Shown piece by piece: positions 43,072 to 52,709 of a stretch of 64,000 bases of DNA. Numbering within the stretch: position 1 is the first letter of the stretch; the number at the start of each line of letters is the position of its first letter. The position numbers and the translations under genes are program-made. A model generated the notes under the pieces. That model ran no database searches, was not told the DNA's origin, and saw nothing but the letters and a program-made list of their open reading frames with translations. Origin of the DNA: Sediminibacterium sp. (GTDB lineage Bacteria; Bacteroidota; Bacteroidia; Chitinophagales; Chitinophagaceae); assembly GCA_030158665.1 (NCBI GenBank), contig JAOASM010000034.1:1-64000 (forward strand). Direction: 5' to 3'.

Positions 43072-44271
43072 ATGCCCGGTTTTGAATTATTTGGAGCAGA
43101 AGAAAAGAAAGAAGTAAATGAAGTCCTAGAGACAGGAATTTTAATGCGTTATGGATTTGATGGTCCGAGAAAAGGAATTTGGAAATCCAAGGAGTTAGAA
43201 GCAGCAGTTTGCAAGACTTTTGGCACAGAATACGCACAACTTACCTCTAGCGGAACAGCAGCCTTGACAACGGCGATGGCTGCTTTAGGTGTAGGTGCTG
43301 GTGACGAGGTTATTATGCCTGCGTTCACATTTGTAGCAAGTTTCGAAGCTATTTTAAGCATGGGTGCAATCCCAGTATTGGTGGATATTGACGAAAGCTT
43401 GACTTTGTCGCCAGCTGCAGTAAAAGCTGCAATTACCCCAAAAACAAAATGTGTTATGCCAGTGCACATGTGCGGCAGTATGGCAGATATGGATGCCTTG
43501 GTGGCCATTTGCAAAGAACATCATTTGATTTTATTAGAAGATGCTTGTCAAAGTATCGGTGGAACTTATAAAGGAAAGCATTTGGGTACCATTGGTCATG
43601 CAGGTACTTTCTCATTTGATTTTGTAAAGACAATTACTTGTGGAGAAGGTGGTGTAGTGATGACCAATGACAAAGAGGTGTACACAAAGTCCGATGCATT
43701 TACGGATCATGGGCACGATCACTTAGGGGTAGATAGAGGTGCAGATTTGCATCCAGCACTGGGATATAATTTTAGAATAAGTGAATTACATGCTGCAGTG
43801 GGCTTGGCGCAAATCAGAAAGTTAGATACCTTTTTAGCGATTCAAAAAAAGAATAACCAAATTTTACGTTCTTATTTAGAACAAGTGCCAGGTATTCAAT
43901 TTAGAGTAGTGCCTGATCCTGCAGGGGATAGTTGTAGTTTTTTAACTTGGTTTTTGCCAAGTCAAGCAGATACAGAAAAGGCCATTGCAGCGTTTAAAGA
44001 AGCAGGTATTCTTGCAGGTAATTTTTATTGGTTTGGAAACAACTGGCACTATATCAGAAAATGGGATCATTTGAAAAATGCAACCAGTTTGTATCCATTG
44101 ACTGAAGCCCAACAAAAGGCATTGATTGCATTACAACAGACTGATTTTTCTAAGAGTGATGCAGTGATGAGTAAGTGTATTTCTACTGCCATTAGTTTAA
44201 CATGGACAGAGGAACAAGTGCATGAAAAAGGAGCAGCCTTCCTTGCTGTTTTAAAAAAACTATTAGCATAA
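43072..44271 (+). CDS. DegT/DnrJ/EryC1/StrS family PLP aminotransferase
   Basis: 399 residues, the usual family length. SSGTAALTTAMAAL (about 60-73) contacts the cofactor phosphate, EDACQSIGG (about 161-169) holds the pyridine-ring Asp, and the PLP lysine lies in FDFVKTITCGEGGVV (about 183-197). Members aminate keto-sugars for cell-surface glycans, antibiotics or lipopolysaccharide. There is no sugar gene nearby; instead rpoN starts nine bases downstream. The substrate cannot be named. Confidence 0.9.
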   Translation: MPGFELFGAEEKKEVNEVLETGILMRYGFDGPRKGIWKSKELEAAVCKTFGTEYAQLTSSGTAALTTAMAALGVGAGDEVIMPAFTFVASFEAILSMGAIPVLVDIDESLTLSPAAVKAAITPKTKCVMPVHMCGSMADMDALVAICKEHHLILLEDACQSIGGTYKGKHLGTIGHAGTFSFDFVKTITCGEGGVVMTNDKEVYTKSDAFTDHGHDHLGVDRGADLHPALGYNFRISELHAAVGLAQIRKLDTFLAIQKKNNQILRSYLEQVPGIQFRVVPDPAGDSCSFLTWFLPSQADTEKAIAAFKEAGILAGNFYWFGNNWHYIRKWDHLKNATSLYPLTEAQQKALIALQQTDFSKSDAVMSKCISTAISLTWTEEQVHEKGAAFLAVLKKLLA

Positions 44272-44280
44272 GCTAGGGTT

Positions 44281-45819
44281 ATGGCATTAGGACAATCCAT
44301 GCAACAGAGACAATTACAAAGATTGTCGCCTCAGCAAATCCAATTGATGAAGTTGTTGCAAATTCCTAGTGCACAAATTGAGCAAAGAATCAAAGAAGAG
44401 CTGGAGGAGAACCCAGCTTTGGAAATGGATGCAACACTATTAGAGTCAGACTTTACTTCACCGGATGAAATGAACGACGACTTGTTACAGGATATGCATG
44501 ATGATGAAGAAGCGGTTCCTGTAGATGAGTTTGAGATGAGTAATGAAGAGCTGAGTGAGTATAGTTATGACGATGAAGTGGCGGATTATAAAACAAGAGA
44601 TGAATTTTATCCAGAACTAGATAATGACAAAGTCATTCCGATAAAAGCGGAGATGAGTTTGCACGAAGTGTTGATGGATCAGTTGAGCATGTTGGCTCTT
44701 GATGAAAGAGGTTTTAAAATTGCAGAACAAATCATAGGTAGTTTAGATGATGATGGTTATTTAAGAAGGGCAATGCAGTCTATTGCAGACGATTTAGCTT
44801 TCAAACAAAGCATGTGGGTAGAGGAGAAAGAAATTGAACAGATCTTAAAGCAGGTTCAAGCTTTTGATCCCGTGGGTATTGCGGCTAGAGATTTGCAAGA
44901 GTGTTTGTTGATTCAATTGCGTAGAAAGGGAGAGGGTGAGTCTGCGCACTTGTCGGATAGTCGAGGTAAATTATATTCTGATGATGAGGCAAGAAAAATT
45001 GCCATACTAATTATAGAAAAATATTTTGAAGAGTTTACGCGTAAGCACTATGATAAAATTCAAAAGAGCTTGCATTTAGATGAATCAGGCATGAAGGAAG
45101 TGCTTCATCAGATTCTTACACTCAACCCCAAGCCAGGAGCAGAGACCAGCCACACCAATGAGGCGGAAATGTACATCATTCCAGATTTTACAGTATTGAT
45201 TAACAATGGCAAATTAGAATTGACATTGAATAGTCGCAATGCGCCCCCCTTGGTGATAAGTGATGATTATAAGTTGATGTTAAAAGAATATGAGGGCGGG
45301 AAAAAGCAAGACAAGTCCCAAAAAGAAGCAGTGTTTTTTATCAAGCAGAAAATTGATGCGGCAAAATGGTTTATTGAAATGATCTTACAGAGACAGCAAA
45401 CATTGTTGTTGACAATGAATGCAATTCTAGATTATCAGTCTGCATTTTTTTTAAGTGGAGATACCACTTCATTAAGGCCAATGATTTTAAAAGATATTGC
45501 AGAAAAAACAAATCTGGATGTATCTACGGTGAGTAGGGTGGCCAATAGTAAGTATGTTCAAACAGAATTCGGCACTTATTTATTAAAGTATTTCTTTAGT
45601 GAATCCTTAACGACAGATAGTGGCGAAGAAGTAAGTACAAAAGAGGTAAAAGCGATCCTTCAGGAGTTAATAGAAGGGGAAGATAAATTAAAACCATTGA
45701 GTGATGATGAGCTCACTGAACAATTGCAAGAGAAAGGCTACAATATTGCAAGAAGAACAGTCGCAAAATATAGAGAACTTTTAAATATACCAGTCGCAAG
45801 ACTAAGAAAAGAATGGTAG
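44281..45819 (+). CDS. rpoN: RNA polymerase sigma-54 factor
   Basis: 512 residues. Region I at the N-terminus (LQRLSPQQIQLMKLLQIP, activator contact), an acidic linker (about 50-110), the core-binding domain, the helix-turn-helix (ILKDIAEKTNLDVSTVSRV, about 404-422) and the RpoN box ARRTVAKYRE near residue 490. Sigma-54 needs AAA+ activators, none of which is in the window. The start of the next gene overlaps its stop (ATGGTAG). Confidence 0.97.
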   Translation: MALGQSMQQRQLQRLSPQQIQLMKLLQIPSAQIEQRIKEELEENPALEMDATLLESDFTSPDEMNDDLLQDMHDDEEAVPVDEFEMSNEELSEYSYDDEVADYKTRDEFYPELDNDKVIPIKAEMSLHEVLMDQLSMLALDERGFKIAEQIIGSLDDDGYLRRAMQSIADDLAFKQSMWVEEKEIEQILKQVQAFDPVGIAARDLQECLLIQLRRKGEGESAHLSDSRGKLYSDDEARKIAILIIEKYFEEFTRKHYDKIQKSLHLDESGMKEVLHQILTLNPKPGAETSHTNEAEMYIIPDFTVLINNGKLELTLNSRNAPPLVISDDYKLMLKEYEGGKKQDKSQKEAVFFIKQKIDAAKWFIEMILQRQQTLLLTMNAILDYQSAFFLSGDTTSLRPMILKDIAEKTNLDVSTVSRVANSKYVQTEFGTYLLKYFFSESLTTDSGEEVSTKEVKAILQELIEGEDKLKPLSDDELTEQLQEKGYNIARRTVAKYRELLNIPVARLRKEW

Positions 45820-46469
45820 CCAATTCAACTATGGAAAATCCTCAGCCTAAAGTCGTAAAATACATAGCAAATTTATTGTCTTATGTTTTTCATCCACTTT
45901 TTATTCCAACTTATTTTTTTCTTTATTTGATGCAAGTCTTGCCTTTCGAATTTGTAGGTATCACAGACTGGCAATTAAAAATGCGTTTATTTAGTGTAGC
46001 GTGGCTGACAGCTTTTTTTCCAGCATTTGCGGTATTCTTATTATGGAGATTAAAATTAAGTGATAGTATTTTCTTGAGAACACAAAAAGAAAGAATCATC
46101 CCTTATGTTATTACCATGTTTTTTTATTGGTGGATGTATTATTTAAGTAGAAACTTTACAGATCAACCGATTGCATTAAAATTCTTTTATTTAGGCATTT
46201 TTGTGGCTAGTGCAATTGGCATGACGGTTAATAATTTCATGAAAGTAAGTCTGCATGCGATGGGGATTGCAGGTTTAACAACTGCGGTGATATTGGTAAG
46301 TGTATTTTATCCAGTAAATAATGCAATATGGGTTCCGTTGGCTGTTCTATTAACAGCATTGGTGATTAGTGCAAGATTGGTTGTTAGTGATCATAGTAAA
46401 AAAGAATTGGTAGTGGGTTTATTCATAGGTGTATTCACTCAGGTAGCTGCTTACTTATGGGTGATTTAA
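45813..46469 (+). CDS. Integral membrane protein, possibly PAP2-like
   Basis: 218 residues with five to six membrane helices (from about 25). The start ATG 45813 overlaps the rpoN stop; ATG 45831 would also work. The C-terminal SLHAMGIAGL and RLVVSDHSKKELVVG loosely resemble the SxxH and R-x5-H motifs of PAP2 phosphatases, with R/H spacing kept, but the first PAP2 motif is not clear (KERIIPYV). Enzymatic activity is doubtful. Coupled with rpoN and 15 bases before the MMPL gene. Confidence 0.6.
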   Translation: MVANSTMENPQPKVVKYIANLLSYVFHPLFIPTYFFLYLMQVLPFEFVGITDWQLKMRLFSVAWLTAFFPAFAVFLLWRLKLSDSIFLRTQKERIIPYVITMFFYWWMYYLSRNFTDQPIALKFFYLGIFVASAIGMTVNNFMKVSLHAMGIAGLTTAVILVSVFYPVNNAIWVPLAVLLTALVISARLVVSDHSKKELVVGLFIGVFTQVAAYLWVI

Positions 46470-46484
46470 ATTAAAATAAATATT

Positions 46485-48812
46485 ATGTGGTATCGATTAG
46501 GTCAGAATATTTTAGACTATAAAAAAACATACTTGTTTTTTGTACTCCTTAGTACTGTTGTTATGGGGTATTTTGCTGCTCAGATTAAATTAAGTTATGA
46601 GTATACTAAAGCCATACCTTCTGATAATCCTAAGTTTGTTGTATACAATGATTTTGTAAAAAAATATGGTGTAGATGGTACAACTGTGGTAGTAGGTTTT
46701 AAGACAGACCATTTTTACACAAAGGATTTCTTTAATCAAGTAGACGCTTTGCATAAGGCCATAAAGCAAAATACTTCAGTTGCTGAGGTTATGAGTATTC
46801 CAACCGCTTATACAATTGTCAAGGATACTGTTGATACCAAATTTAATGCAAACAAGGTCTTTCATGCGCCTTATACCAGTGACAGCCTTTTGTTGGCAGA
46901 TCAGTCGGTTTTTGAAAATCTCCCTTTTTATAAGCACCTTTATTATAATCCAGATAGCAATAGTTATATCATGGCGATTTCGTTTATTGCTGATTCGATT
47001 AATAGTGGTTCGAGAACAAAAATTATTGGCTCAGTACAAAGTGAATTAGATCGTTTTAGTCAAGCGACTAAGACAGAAGTACATGTAAGCGGCCTTCCTT
47101 TTATTAGGACCATTATGGCGGACAGAATCAAGAAAGAAATGCTTTGGTTCTTGATTGGGTCACTTGTATTGTCTGCAATTACTTTATTACTATTCTTTAG
47201 ATCAATCTCCGCTACCATTATGAGTTTGGCTGTGGTATTGATGGGTGTTATTTGGAGCTTAGGCAGTATGGTCTTATTAGGTCAAAAGATTACATTATTG
47301 ACTGCCTTGATACCACCATTGATTGTCGTAATTGGTATTCCCAATTGTATCTATTTTTTAAATAAATACCATACTTCATTTAAAGAAACAATCAATAAGG
47401 AGAAGGCCCTTGTGCAGATGGTTGGAAGGATGGGTGTAGTGACATTGTTTTGTAATATTACTGCTGCCATTGGTTTTTTTGTGTTTGCCTTAACCAAAAG
47501 CCCATTGCTAAAAGAATTTGGTTGGGTGTCTGGTGTAAACATTATGATTTTATTTTTCATTAGTTTATTTTTTATCCCTCCAGTGTTGTCTTATTTGCCT
47601 GCACCAAAAGCAAAACATGTTCGTTATCTTGAAAATAAATATTTAGAAAAAATACTGGTTAAAATTGAACGCTGGGCTTTTACTCATACCAAATGGGTAT
47701 TTGGCATTACCATCATTGCAGTGGTTATTTCATTCTTAGGGGTAATGCACATTAAAAAGGAAGCATTTATTGTAGACGATTTACCTAAGCAAGATAAATT
47801 GTATACCGACCTAAAATGGTTTGAACAATATGCTGGTGGAGTGATGCCTTTGGAAATCTTAGTGGACACGAAAAAACCAAATGGTTTAATTAGATCCATC
47901 AAGCCATTAGAGCAAATAGATGAATTCAACACCTTTTTATTAGATCAGCCTGAACTAGGCAAGCCATTGGGATTATTGGAGGGCGTAAAATTTGCCAAGC
48001 AGGCTTTTTATGATGGAGATAGTTTATCCTATGCAGTACCAACTGGGACTGAAATGGCTTTCATAGGTCCCTATTTCACAAGTGCTACCCCAAAAGAGGG
48101 TGTAAAACCTTCAGGCAATAACCCAGCTCAACTATTGAATAAATTTATAGATTCTGCTAAACGTCAAACTAGAATCACAGTCAACATGAAGGATATTGGA
48201 AGTGCAAAGCTTCCAGCCCTATTGTCAAAAATAGACAGTGCCTCGCTTGCAATTTTTGATACAGCAAAGTACAATGTAGTGATTACAGGTAGTAGCGTTA
48301 CCTTTTTAGAAGGTAGTAATTTTATTGTAAAGGGATTGGGAGAGTCAATCTTCTGGGCCTTTTTATTGATTGCCATTTGTATGATCTTCTTATTTAGATC
48401 TTTCCCTATTTTGATCTGTTCTTTAATTCCTAATATTGTGCCTTTGTTTATCACTGCTGGTATCATGGGCTGGACTGGTATTTCTTTAAAGCCTTCTACA
48501 GTATTGGTATTTAGTGTGGCATTAGGAATCGCTATCGATGTGACAATTCGTTTTTTAGTGAATTATAAGCAAGAACTACCACATTTAAACTATCAAGTAA
48601 ATACTACTTTGGTACAAACGATTAAGCATACAGGAATTAGTATTATTTACACTTCTTTAGTATTGGTTGCTGGTTTTGTGATTTTCTGTTTTAGTGATTT
48701 TGGTGGAACTAAAGCATTGGGATGGTTAACCTCTATCACTTTAGTTTTAAGTACTTTAACCAATTTAGTTTTACTCCCAGCATTGATCAAGACTTTTATT
48801 AAGTCAAAGTAA
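46485..48812 (+). CDS. MMPL/RND family transporter
   Basis: 775 residues, two homologous halves each with a large extracytoplasmic loop and about six membrane helices (helix 1 at 18-33; a cluster at about 220-375; helix at 405; a cluster at about 620-770). This is the RND/patched layout of the MMPL family. No periplasmic adaptor or outer-membrane factor is linked, and the size is below that of AcrB-type pumps, which points to lipid or sterol-like cargo rather than drug efflux. Third gene after rpoN, followed by a terminator. Confidence 0.88.
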   Translation: MWYRLGQNILDYKKTYLFFVLLSTVVMGYFAAQIKLSYEYTKAIPSDNPKFVVYNDFVKKYGVDGTTVVVGFKTDHFYTKDFFNQVDALHKAIKQNTSVAEVMSIPTAYTIVKDTVDTKFNANKVFHAPYTSDSLLLADQSVFENLPFYKHLYYNPDSNSYIMAISFIADSINSGSRTKIIGSVQSELDRFSQATKTEVHVSGLPFIRTIMADRIKKEMLWFLIGSLVLSAITLLLFFRSISATIMSLAVVLMGVIWSLGSMVLLGQKITLLTALIPPLIVVIGIPNCIYFLNKYHTSFKETINKEKALVQMVGRMGVVTLFCNITAAIGFFVFALTKSPLLKEFGWVSGVNIMILFFISLFFIPPVLSYLPAPKAKHVRYLENKYLEKILVKIERWAFTHTKWVFGITIIAVVISFLGVMHIKKEAFIVDDLPKQDKLYTDLKWFEQYAGGVMPLEILVDTKKPNGLIRSIKPLEQIDEFNTFLLDQPELGKPLGLLEGVKFAKQAFYDGDSLSYAVPTGTEMAFIGPYFTSATPKEGVKPSGNNPAQLLNKFIDSAKRQTRITVNMKDIGSAKLPALLSKIDSASLAIFDTAKYNVVITGSSVTFLEGSNFIVKGLGESIFWAFLLIAICMIFLFRSFPILICSLIPNIVPLFITAGIMGWTGISLKPSTVLVFSVALGIAIDVTIRFLVNYKQELPHLNYQVNTTLVQTIKHTGISIIYTSLVLVAGFVIFCFSDFGGTKALGWLTSITLVLSTLTNLVLLPALIKTFIKSK

Positions 48813-48845
48813 TTAAGTCAAAGTAAACCGGTCAAAGGTTTGTAT

Positions 48846-48884
48846 AAAAAAATAGCGCTTCAATATTGAGGCGCTATTTTTTTA
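48846..48884. terminator. Bidirectional terminator between the MMPL and TlpA-like genes
   Basis: AATAGCGC/GCGCTATT stem that continues inward as TCAATATTGA, flanked by A7 and T7, so functional on both strands for the two convergent genes. Confidence 0.88.
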
Positions 48885-48901
48885 CAGTTAATTTTTAAAG
48901 A

Positions 48902-50038
48902 CTATGGAAGCAATTGCTTTAATGTATTTTGCAAAGCACTGCCTCTCAAGTCAGTGGCAATAATTTTCCCGGTTGGATCTAAGAGTACATTAAATGGAAT
49001 CCCCTGAATTTGATAGGCACTTACTACGGTGCTTTCCCATTTTTTTAGATCACTTATTTGTAACCAGTTTAATTTATCCTGTTGCACTGCTGCAAGCCAA
49101 TCTTCTTTGTCATCATCTAATGACACGCCTAAAATGGTGAAATTTTTATTTTTAAATTGCTCATATGCAGCAACCACATTTGGATTTTCTCTTCTACAAG
49201 GTCCACACCAGCTAGCCCAAAAGTCCACCAATACGTATTTGCCTTTTAGACTACTCAGCGTAATGATCTTCCCAGTAGCATCTTGTAACGCAATTTCTGG
49301 TGCCATCGCACCTACAGTAATTGCAGTTGCGGGGCTAGCAGCTTGAGCTTGACCGCTTAAAATATTAACGAATTCAATAAGGGGTTCTGCTTTGGTTTTT
49401 TCAGCAACAGCCTTCGCCATGGCAAGTACTTTATTGATTTCCATTGACCTCAATGCCATACCTAAAGCAAAATAAATTAGTGCGGGACTGTTTGATTGAT
49501 TAATTGTTTGTTCAACATGATCATTCAGTGCTTTAATTTTCTTTTCCTTCTGTTGTTGTAAATAAAATATACTACTGTCTTTACCATTACTTTGTTGCAA
49601 ATTATCTAATGCATAAAGTGTTGCAAATAACGAAGAATCTTTAGATCGATAGGCTTTGATGTATTGAATCATTGCCTCACTATTGGGGGAGCCTTTTACT
49701 GAATAACTAGCGTAATTAGTAGCATCTGCATTAATCTGTATTTGTTCCTCGTCGTTGATGAAGCTAATATCTAAATCCTCCCCACTGCTAAGTCTGTAAA
49801 TCCCTTCTTGCTTTGCAATGAATTCAAAGCTGTACTTCCCATTGGCGTCAAGTGTTAAGGAATCCAATGTAATGATTGGCTTTCCACCGTATGGAATTTC
49901 TTGTAAAAGCAGTGGTTTATTAGCTGCATTTTTAATCACACCGGAAATGGTATATCGGGCTTCTTGATTTTTATCTTTACACCCAGGTAGTATGAAAAGT
50001 AAAGTACTTAGGAACGCTATGCTTAAATTTTTTATCAT
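48902..50038 (-). CDS. TlpA-like thiol-disulfide oxidoreductase lipoprotein
   Basis: 378 residues. Lipobox ending in PGC (about residue 20) predicts a lipoprotein. The N-terminal 120 residues form a DUF4369-type beta domain (YTISGVIKNAANKPLLL), followed by a helical linker, and from about 235 a thioredoxin-fold AhpC/TSA-like domain with the redox site WASWCGPCRREN at about 273-284. It should reduce or oxidise periplasmic protein thiols, as in Bacteroidota TlpA proteins. Eleven bases after gatB on the same strand. Confidence 0.92.
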   Translation of the reverse strand: MIKNLSIAFLSTLLFILPGCKDKNQEARYTISGVIKNAANKPLLLQEIPYGGKPIITLDSLTLDANGKYSFEFIAKQEGIYRLSSGEDLDISFINDEEQIQINADATNYASYSVKGSPNSEAMIQYIKAYRSKDSSLFATLYALDNLQQSNGKDSSIFYLQQQKEKKIKALNDHVEQTINQSNSPALIYFALGMALRSMEINKVLAMAKAVAEKTKAEPLIEFVNILSGQAQAASPATAITVGAMAPEIALQDATGKIITLSSLKGKYVLVDFWASWCGPCRRENPNVVAAYEQFKNKNFTILGVSLDDDKEDWLAAVQQDKLNWLQISDLKKWESTVVSAYQIQGIPFNVLLDPTGKIIATDLRGSALQNTLKQLLP

Positions 50039-50049
50039 AAAATATTTTT

Positions 50050-51495
50050 CTATTTTGACAATATGGCTTCTAAAAGTTGTGTTGTTTTTTGTGGATCTGA
50101 TTTACCCTTGCTAATTTTTTTGACTTCTCCTACAAATAATCCGATCAATCCCTTTTTCCCTTTTTTATAGGCTTCCACTTTATCTGGATGATTGTTGAGT
50201 ACAATATTAATCCAATTCGTCAATTCGTCCTCATTGCTATTTTGTAACAATTGATTGGAACTAGCAAATTCCATTGGCGATACTGCATTTAGTACAATAG
50301 CATTGAACACTTTATCGGCCGCAACGGAGAAATTTAATAAATGCTGGTCTACCATATTCAGTAATTCAGATAGCTGTGGTAACAATGGTATTAAATCGGC
50401 ATAGGTTTTGTGCTCTTCATTTAAATAAGCGCGTATTGGTCCAATCATCCAATTGGCAGCCGCCTTATATAATGTAGTATGCTTGGTCCATAATAAGTAA
50501 AAATCTGCTTCCAGTTTATTTTCACAAAGTTGATCTATATCATATGCATTCAAACCAAACTGTTGACTCCAATCCTTCTTTAATTGATTGGGTAAAGCAG
50601 GTAAGGTTGTTTGTATAGAATCGATAAAGCTATCTGTTAACACAAATGGTGCGAGGTCTGGATCAGGGAAGTACCTATAGTCATTGGCATCTTCTTTATC
50701 TCTAATGGAGAATGTAGTGTCATTGCTTGCATCAAAACTCCTTGTTTGTTGGATAATTGTTTCACCCTTTTCAACCAATCCTATCAATCGATCAATTTCA
50801 AATTCTATCGCTTTTTTAATATTTCGGATTGAATTTAAATTCTTTACTTCTACTCTTGTGCCTAATTTTTCCTCTCCCTTTAATCGAACCGAAATATTGG
50901 CATCACATCTTAAACTACCTTCTTCCATATTGCCATCACAAATACCAAGCCATCTAACTAATTTACGCACTTCAGAAACATATAAAAATGCATCCTCAGC
51001 ACTATGTATACATGGTTCGGTTACTATTTCTATCAATGGTGTGCCAGCTCTGTTTAAATCTATATAAGAATCAGTAGGGGAGAGATCATGTATACTTTTC
51101 CCTGCATCTTCTTCTAAGTGTATTCTATTGAGTTGAATCGGCTTTTCTCCCTCACTCGTTTGAATAGCTACTTGACCACCTTCACAAATAGGGGTAGTGT
51201 GTTGCGAAATTTGATATCCTTTTGGCAAATCTGCATAGAAGTAATTTTTTCTAGCGAAATAATTTTCTTTAGCAATAGTCGAACCGCATGCCAATCCCAT
51301 TTTTATAGCATATTCAACTGCCTTTGCATTTGTTTTTGGTAATGTACCTGGATGACCTAATGTAATTGGACTTACATGTGTATTGGGGTCTGCGCCAAAA
51401 CTAGTTGCATCTCCACAGAATAACTTACTTTTTGTAGCTAATTGTGCATGAATTTCTAATCCGATGACTGCTTGATATAGCGTCCTATTTGGCAT
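50050..51495 (-). CDS. gatB: Aspartyl/glutamyl-tRNA amidotransferase subunit B
   Basis: Subunit of GatCAB that converts Glu-tRNA-Gln (and Asp-tRNA-Asn) to the amide form. 481 residues from ATG 51495 (MPNRTLYQAVIGLEIHAQL); an upstream in-frame ATG at 51540 would overlap a terminator and the -7 element. The GatB signature DLNRAGTPLIEIVTEP and the kinase-site segments HLEEDAGKS and RYFPDPDL are present; the C-terminal tail domain is complete. gatA and gatC are not in the window. Confidence 0.96.
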   Translation of the reverse strand: MPNRTLYQAVIGLEIHAQLATKSKLFCGDATSFGADPNTHVSPITLGHPGTLPKTNAKAVEYAIKMGLACGSTIAKENYFARKNYFYADLPKGYQISQHTTPICEGGQVAIQTSEGEKPIQLNRIHLEEDAGKSIHDLSPTDSYIDLNRAGTPLIEIVTEPCIHSAEDAFLYVSEVRKLVRWLGICDGNMEEGSLRCDANISVRLKGEEKLGTRVEVKNLNSIRNIKKAIEFEIDRLIGLVEKGETIIQQTRSFDASNDTTFSIRDKEDANDYRYFPDPDLAPFVLTDSFIDSIQTTLPALPNQLKKDWSQQFGLNAYDIDQLCENKLEADFYLLWTKHTTLYKAAANWMIGPIRAYLNEEHKTYADLIPLLPQLSELLNMVDQHLLNFSVAADKVFNAIVLNAVSPMEFASSNQLLQNSNEDELTNWINIVLNNHPDKVEAYKKGKKGLIGLFVGEVKKISKGKSDPQKTTQLLEAILSK

Positions 51496-51499
51496 AGCA

Positions 51500-51507
51500 C
51501 AAAAGTA
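51500..51507 (-). promoter_or_regulatory. -7 element TACTTTTG of gatB
   Basis: Exact TAnnTTTG match on the minus strand, only four bases before the gatB ATG, so transcription should start at or within a few bases of the A of ATG (leaderless mRNA). Confidence 0.55.
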
Positions 51508-51529
51508 CAGATTAATCGAGCAATAGCAT

Positions 51530-51560
51530 AAAAAAGCCACCCATTTTGAGGTGGCTTTTT
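51530..51560 (-). terminator. Terminator of the PDZ protein gene
   Basis: AAAAAGCCACC/GGTGGCTTTTT with an eight-base loop and a T6 tract on the minus strand, located between the PDZ gene and gatB. Confidence 0.85.
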
Positions 51561-51585
51561 AGGGGGACGTATCTATAATGGGAAA

Positions 51586-52545
51586 TTATAAGTCGGCAGT
51601 ATTTATTTTTTTAGGTATTTTAACTTCAACAGTTCTTTTTTCTCCTTTTCTATCGATGGTTATTTTCAACACTTGGCCAGGATAGTAGTATTGCCATTTC
51701 ATAAAGTTAACATCTGTTATCTCAGCCACATTTAGTTGAGTTAATATATCGCCTTTTTGAATTCCTGCTTTTGCAGCTGGACTATCTTCTGCGACATTGG
51801 TTACTTTAACCCCTTTGCCCGTTTCAAGATCCTCTACGCTAATACCTAATTTTGGTTTTTTATCTGCTTTAGTCATCAACTGATCGATATTAGGTAATTC
51901 AGGCATTGAAAATTTGAATTTTCGCCCCTGCTCATTTAATAGATCAAGGTCACTAAGATCAAGTTCGTCTTTTTCAAAAGTCATACCTTGACTTTTGTTT
52001 GGATTTTCTTCTAGTACAATAGTCACTTTTGCAGATTTCTTATCTCTTATATAACTAAGGATTATTTTATCACTTGGTTTGTATTTACCAATTGCAGTAT
52101 ATAAATCTTCAGGGTGCATTATTTTTGTTTCGTTGACGAATGTAATGATATCGCCAATTTTCAATTTTGCTTTTGCTGCTGGACTTGTTTCGTTGATGTC
52201 TACAATCAATGCTCCAGCCGGATCCATTTGTGTTGCGACACCCAAAAATGCAAGATTAGGTTGATTTGTTACACGCCCTCTTTTCATTTTTTTCAATCTC
52301 GGATCACTTGCGTCTACCACTTCTCCATTGATAGTGATCTTATCTCCATCAATCACAATGGCTATATTTTCTGTGGTATCACCATTAATGGTTACAGTAA
52401 CATTCATGCTAGAATCAGCTTTGTCTTTAGCTGGTTTTGACACTTTTTTTTCAATGATGACTTCTTTTGTTTTAGCGCCCGTATCCTGTGCTTTTGCAAA
52501 AGGCATTAGGCCAATGCAACAAATGAATAAAAGATTTTTTTTCAT
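51586..52545 (-). CDS. Exported protein with two PDZ domains
   Basis: 319 residues, signal peptide about 1-19 (ends FAKA). A Thr/Asp-rich N-terminal part (to about 90) is followed by PDZ 1 (about 93-180, LAFLGVATQMDPAGALI and SPAAKAKLKIGDII) and PDZ 2 (about 233-310, KLGISVEDLETGKGVKV and SPAAKAGIQKGDILTQL). No protease domain is attached, so it is probably a periplasmic adaptor rather than an HtrA-type protease. Single gene with its own terminator. Confidence 0.85.
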   Translation of the reverse strand: MKKNLLFICCIGLMPFAKAQDTGAKTKEVIIEKKVSKPAKDKADSSMNVTVTINGDTTENIAIVIDGDKITINGEVVDASDPRLKKMKRGRVTNQPNLAFLGVATQMDPAGALIVDINETSPAAKAKLKIGDIITFVNETKIMHPEDLYTAIGKYKPSDKIILSYIRDKKSAKVTIVLEENPNKSQGMTFEKDELDLSDLDLLNEQGRKFKFSMPELPNIDQLMTKADKKPKLGISVEDLETGKGVKVTNVAEDSPAAKAGIQKGDILTQLNVAEITDVNFMKWQYYYPGQVLKITIDRKGEKRTVEVKIPKKINTADL

Positions 52546-52653
52546 AAAAGGTATTTAATAGTGTGTGCTTTAGTTGAACTACGAAATTTATTGTAGGTCA
52601 AAAATAACACTTTTTTAATCTACGAAACAATTCGGAAATGTTAAAATTCTATA

Positions 52654-52690
52654 AAAAAGGCCATCTGTTATAAATAGATGACCCTTTTAT
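52654..52690 (-). terminator. Terminator of alaS
   Basis: On the minus strand AAAGGGTCATCT pairs with AGATGGCCTTTT (wobble pairs at two places) around a nine-base loop and runs into T residues, 20 bases after the alaS stop. Confidence 0.65.
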
Positions 52691-52709
52691 AATTTATTGT
52701 AAATCAGAT

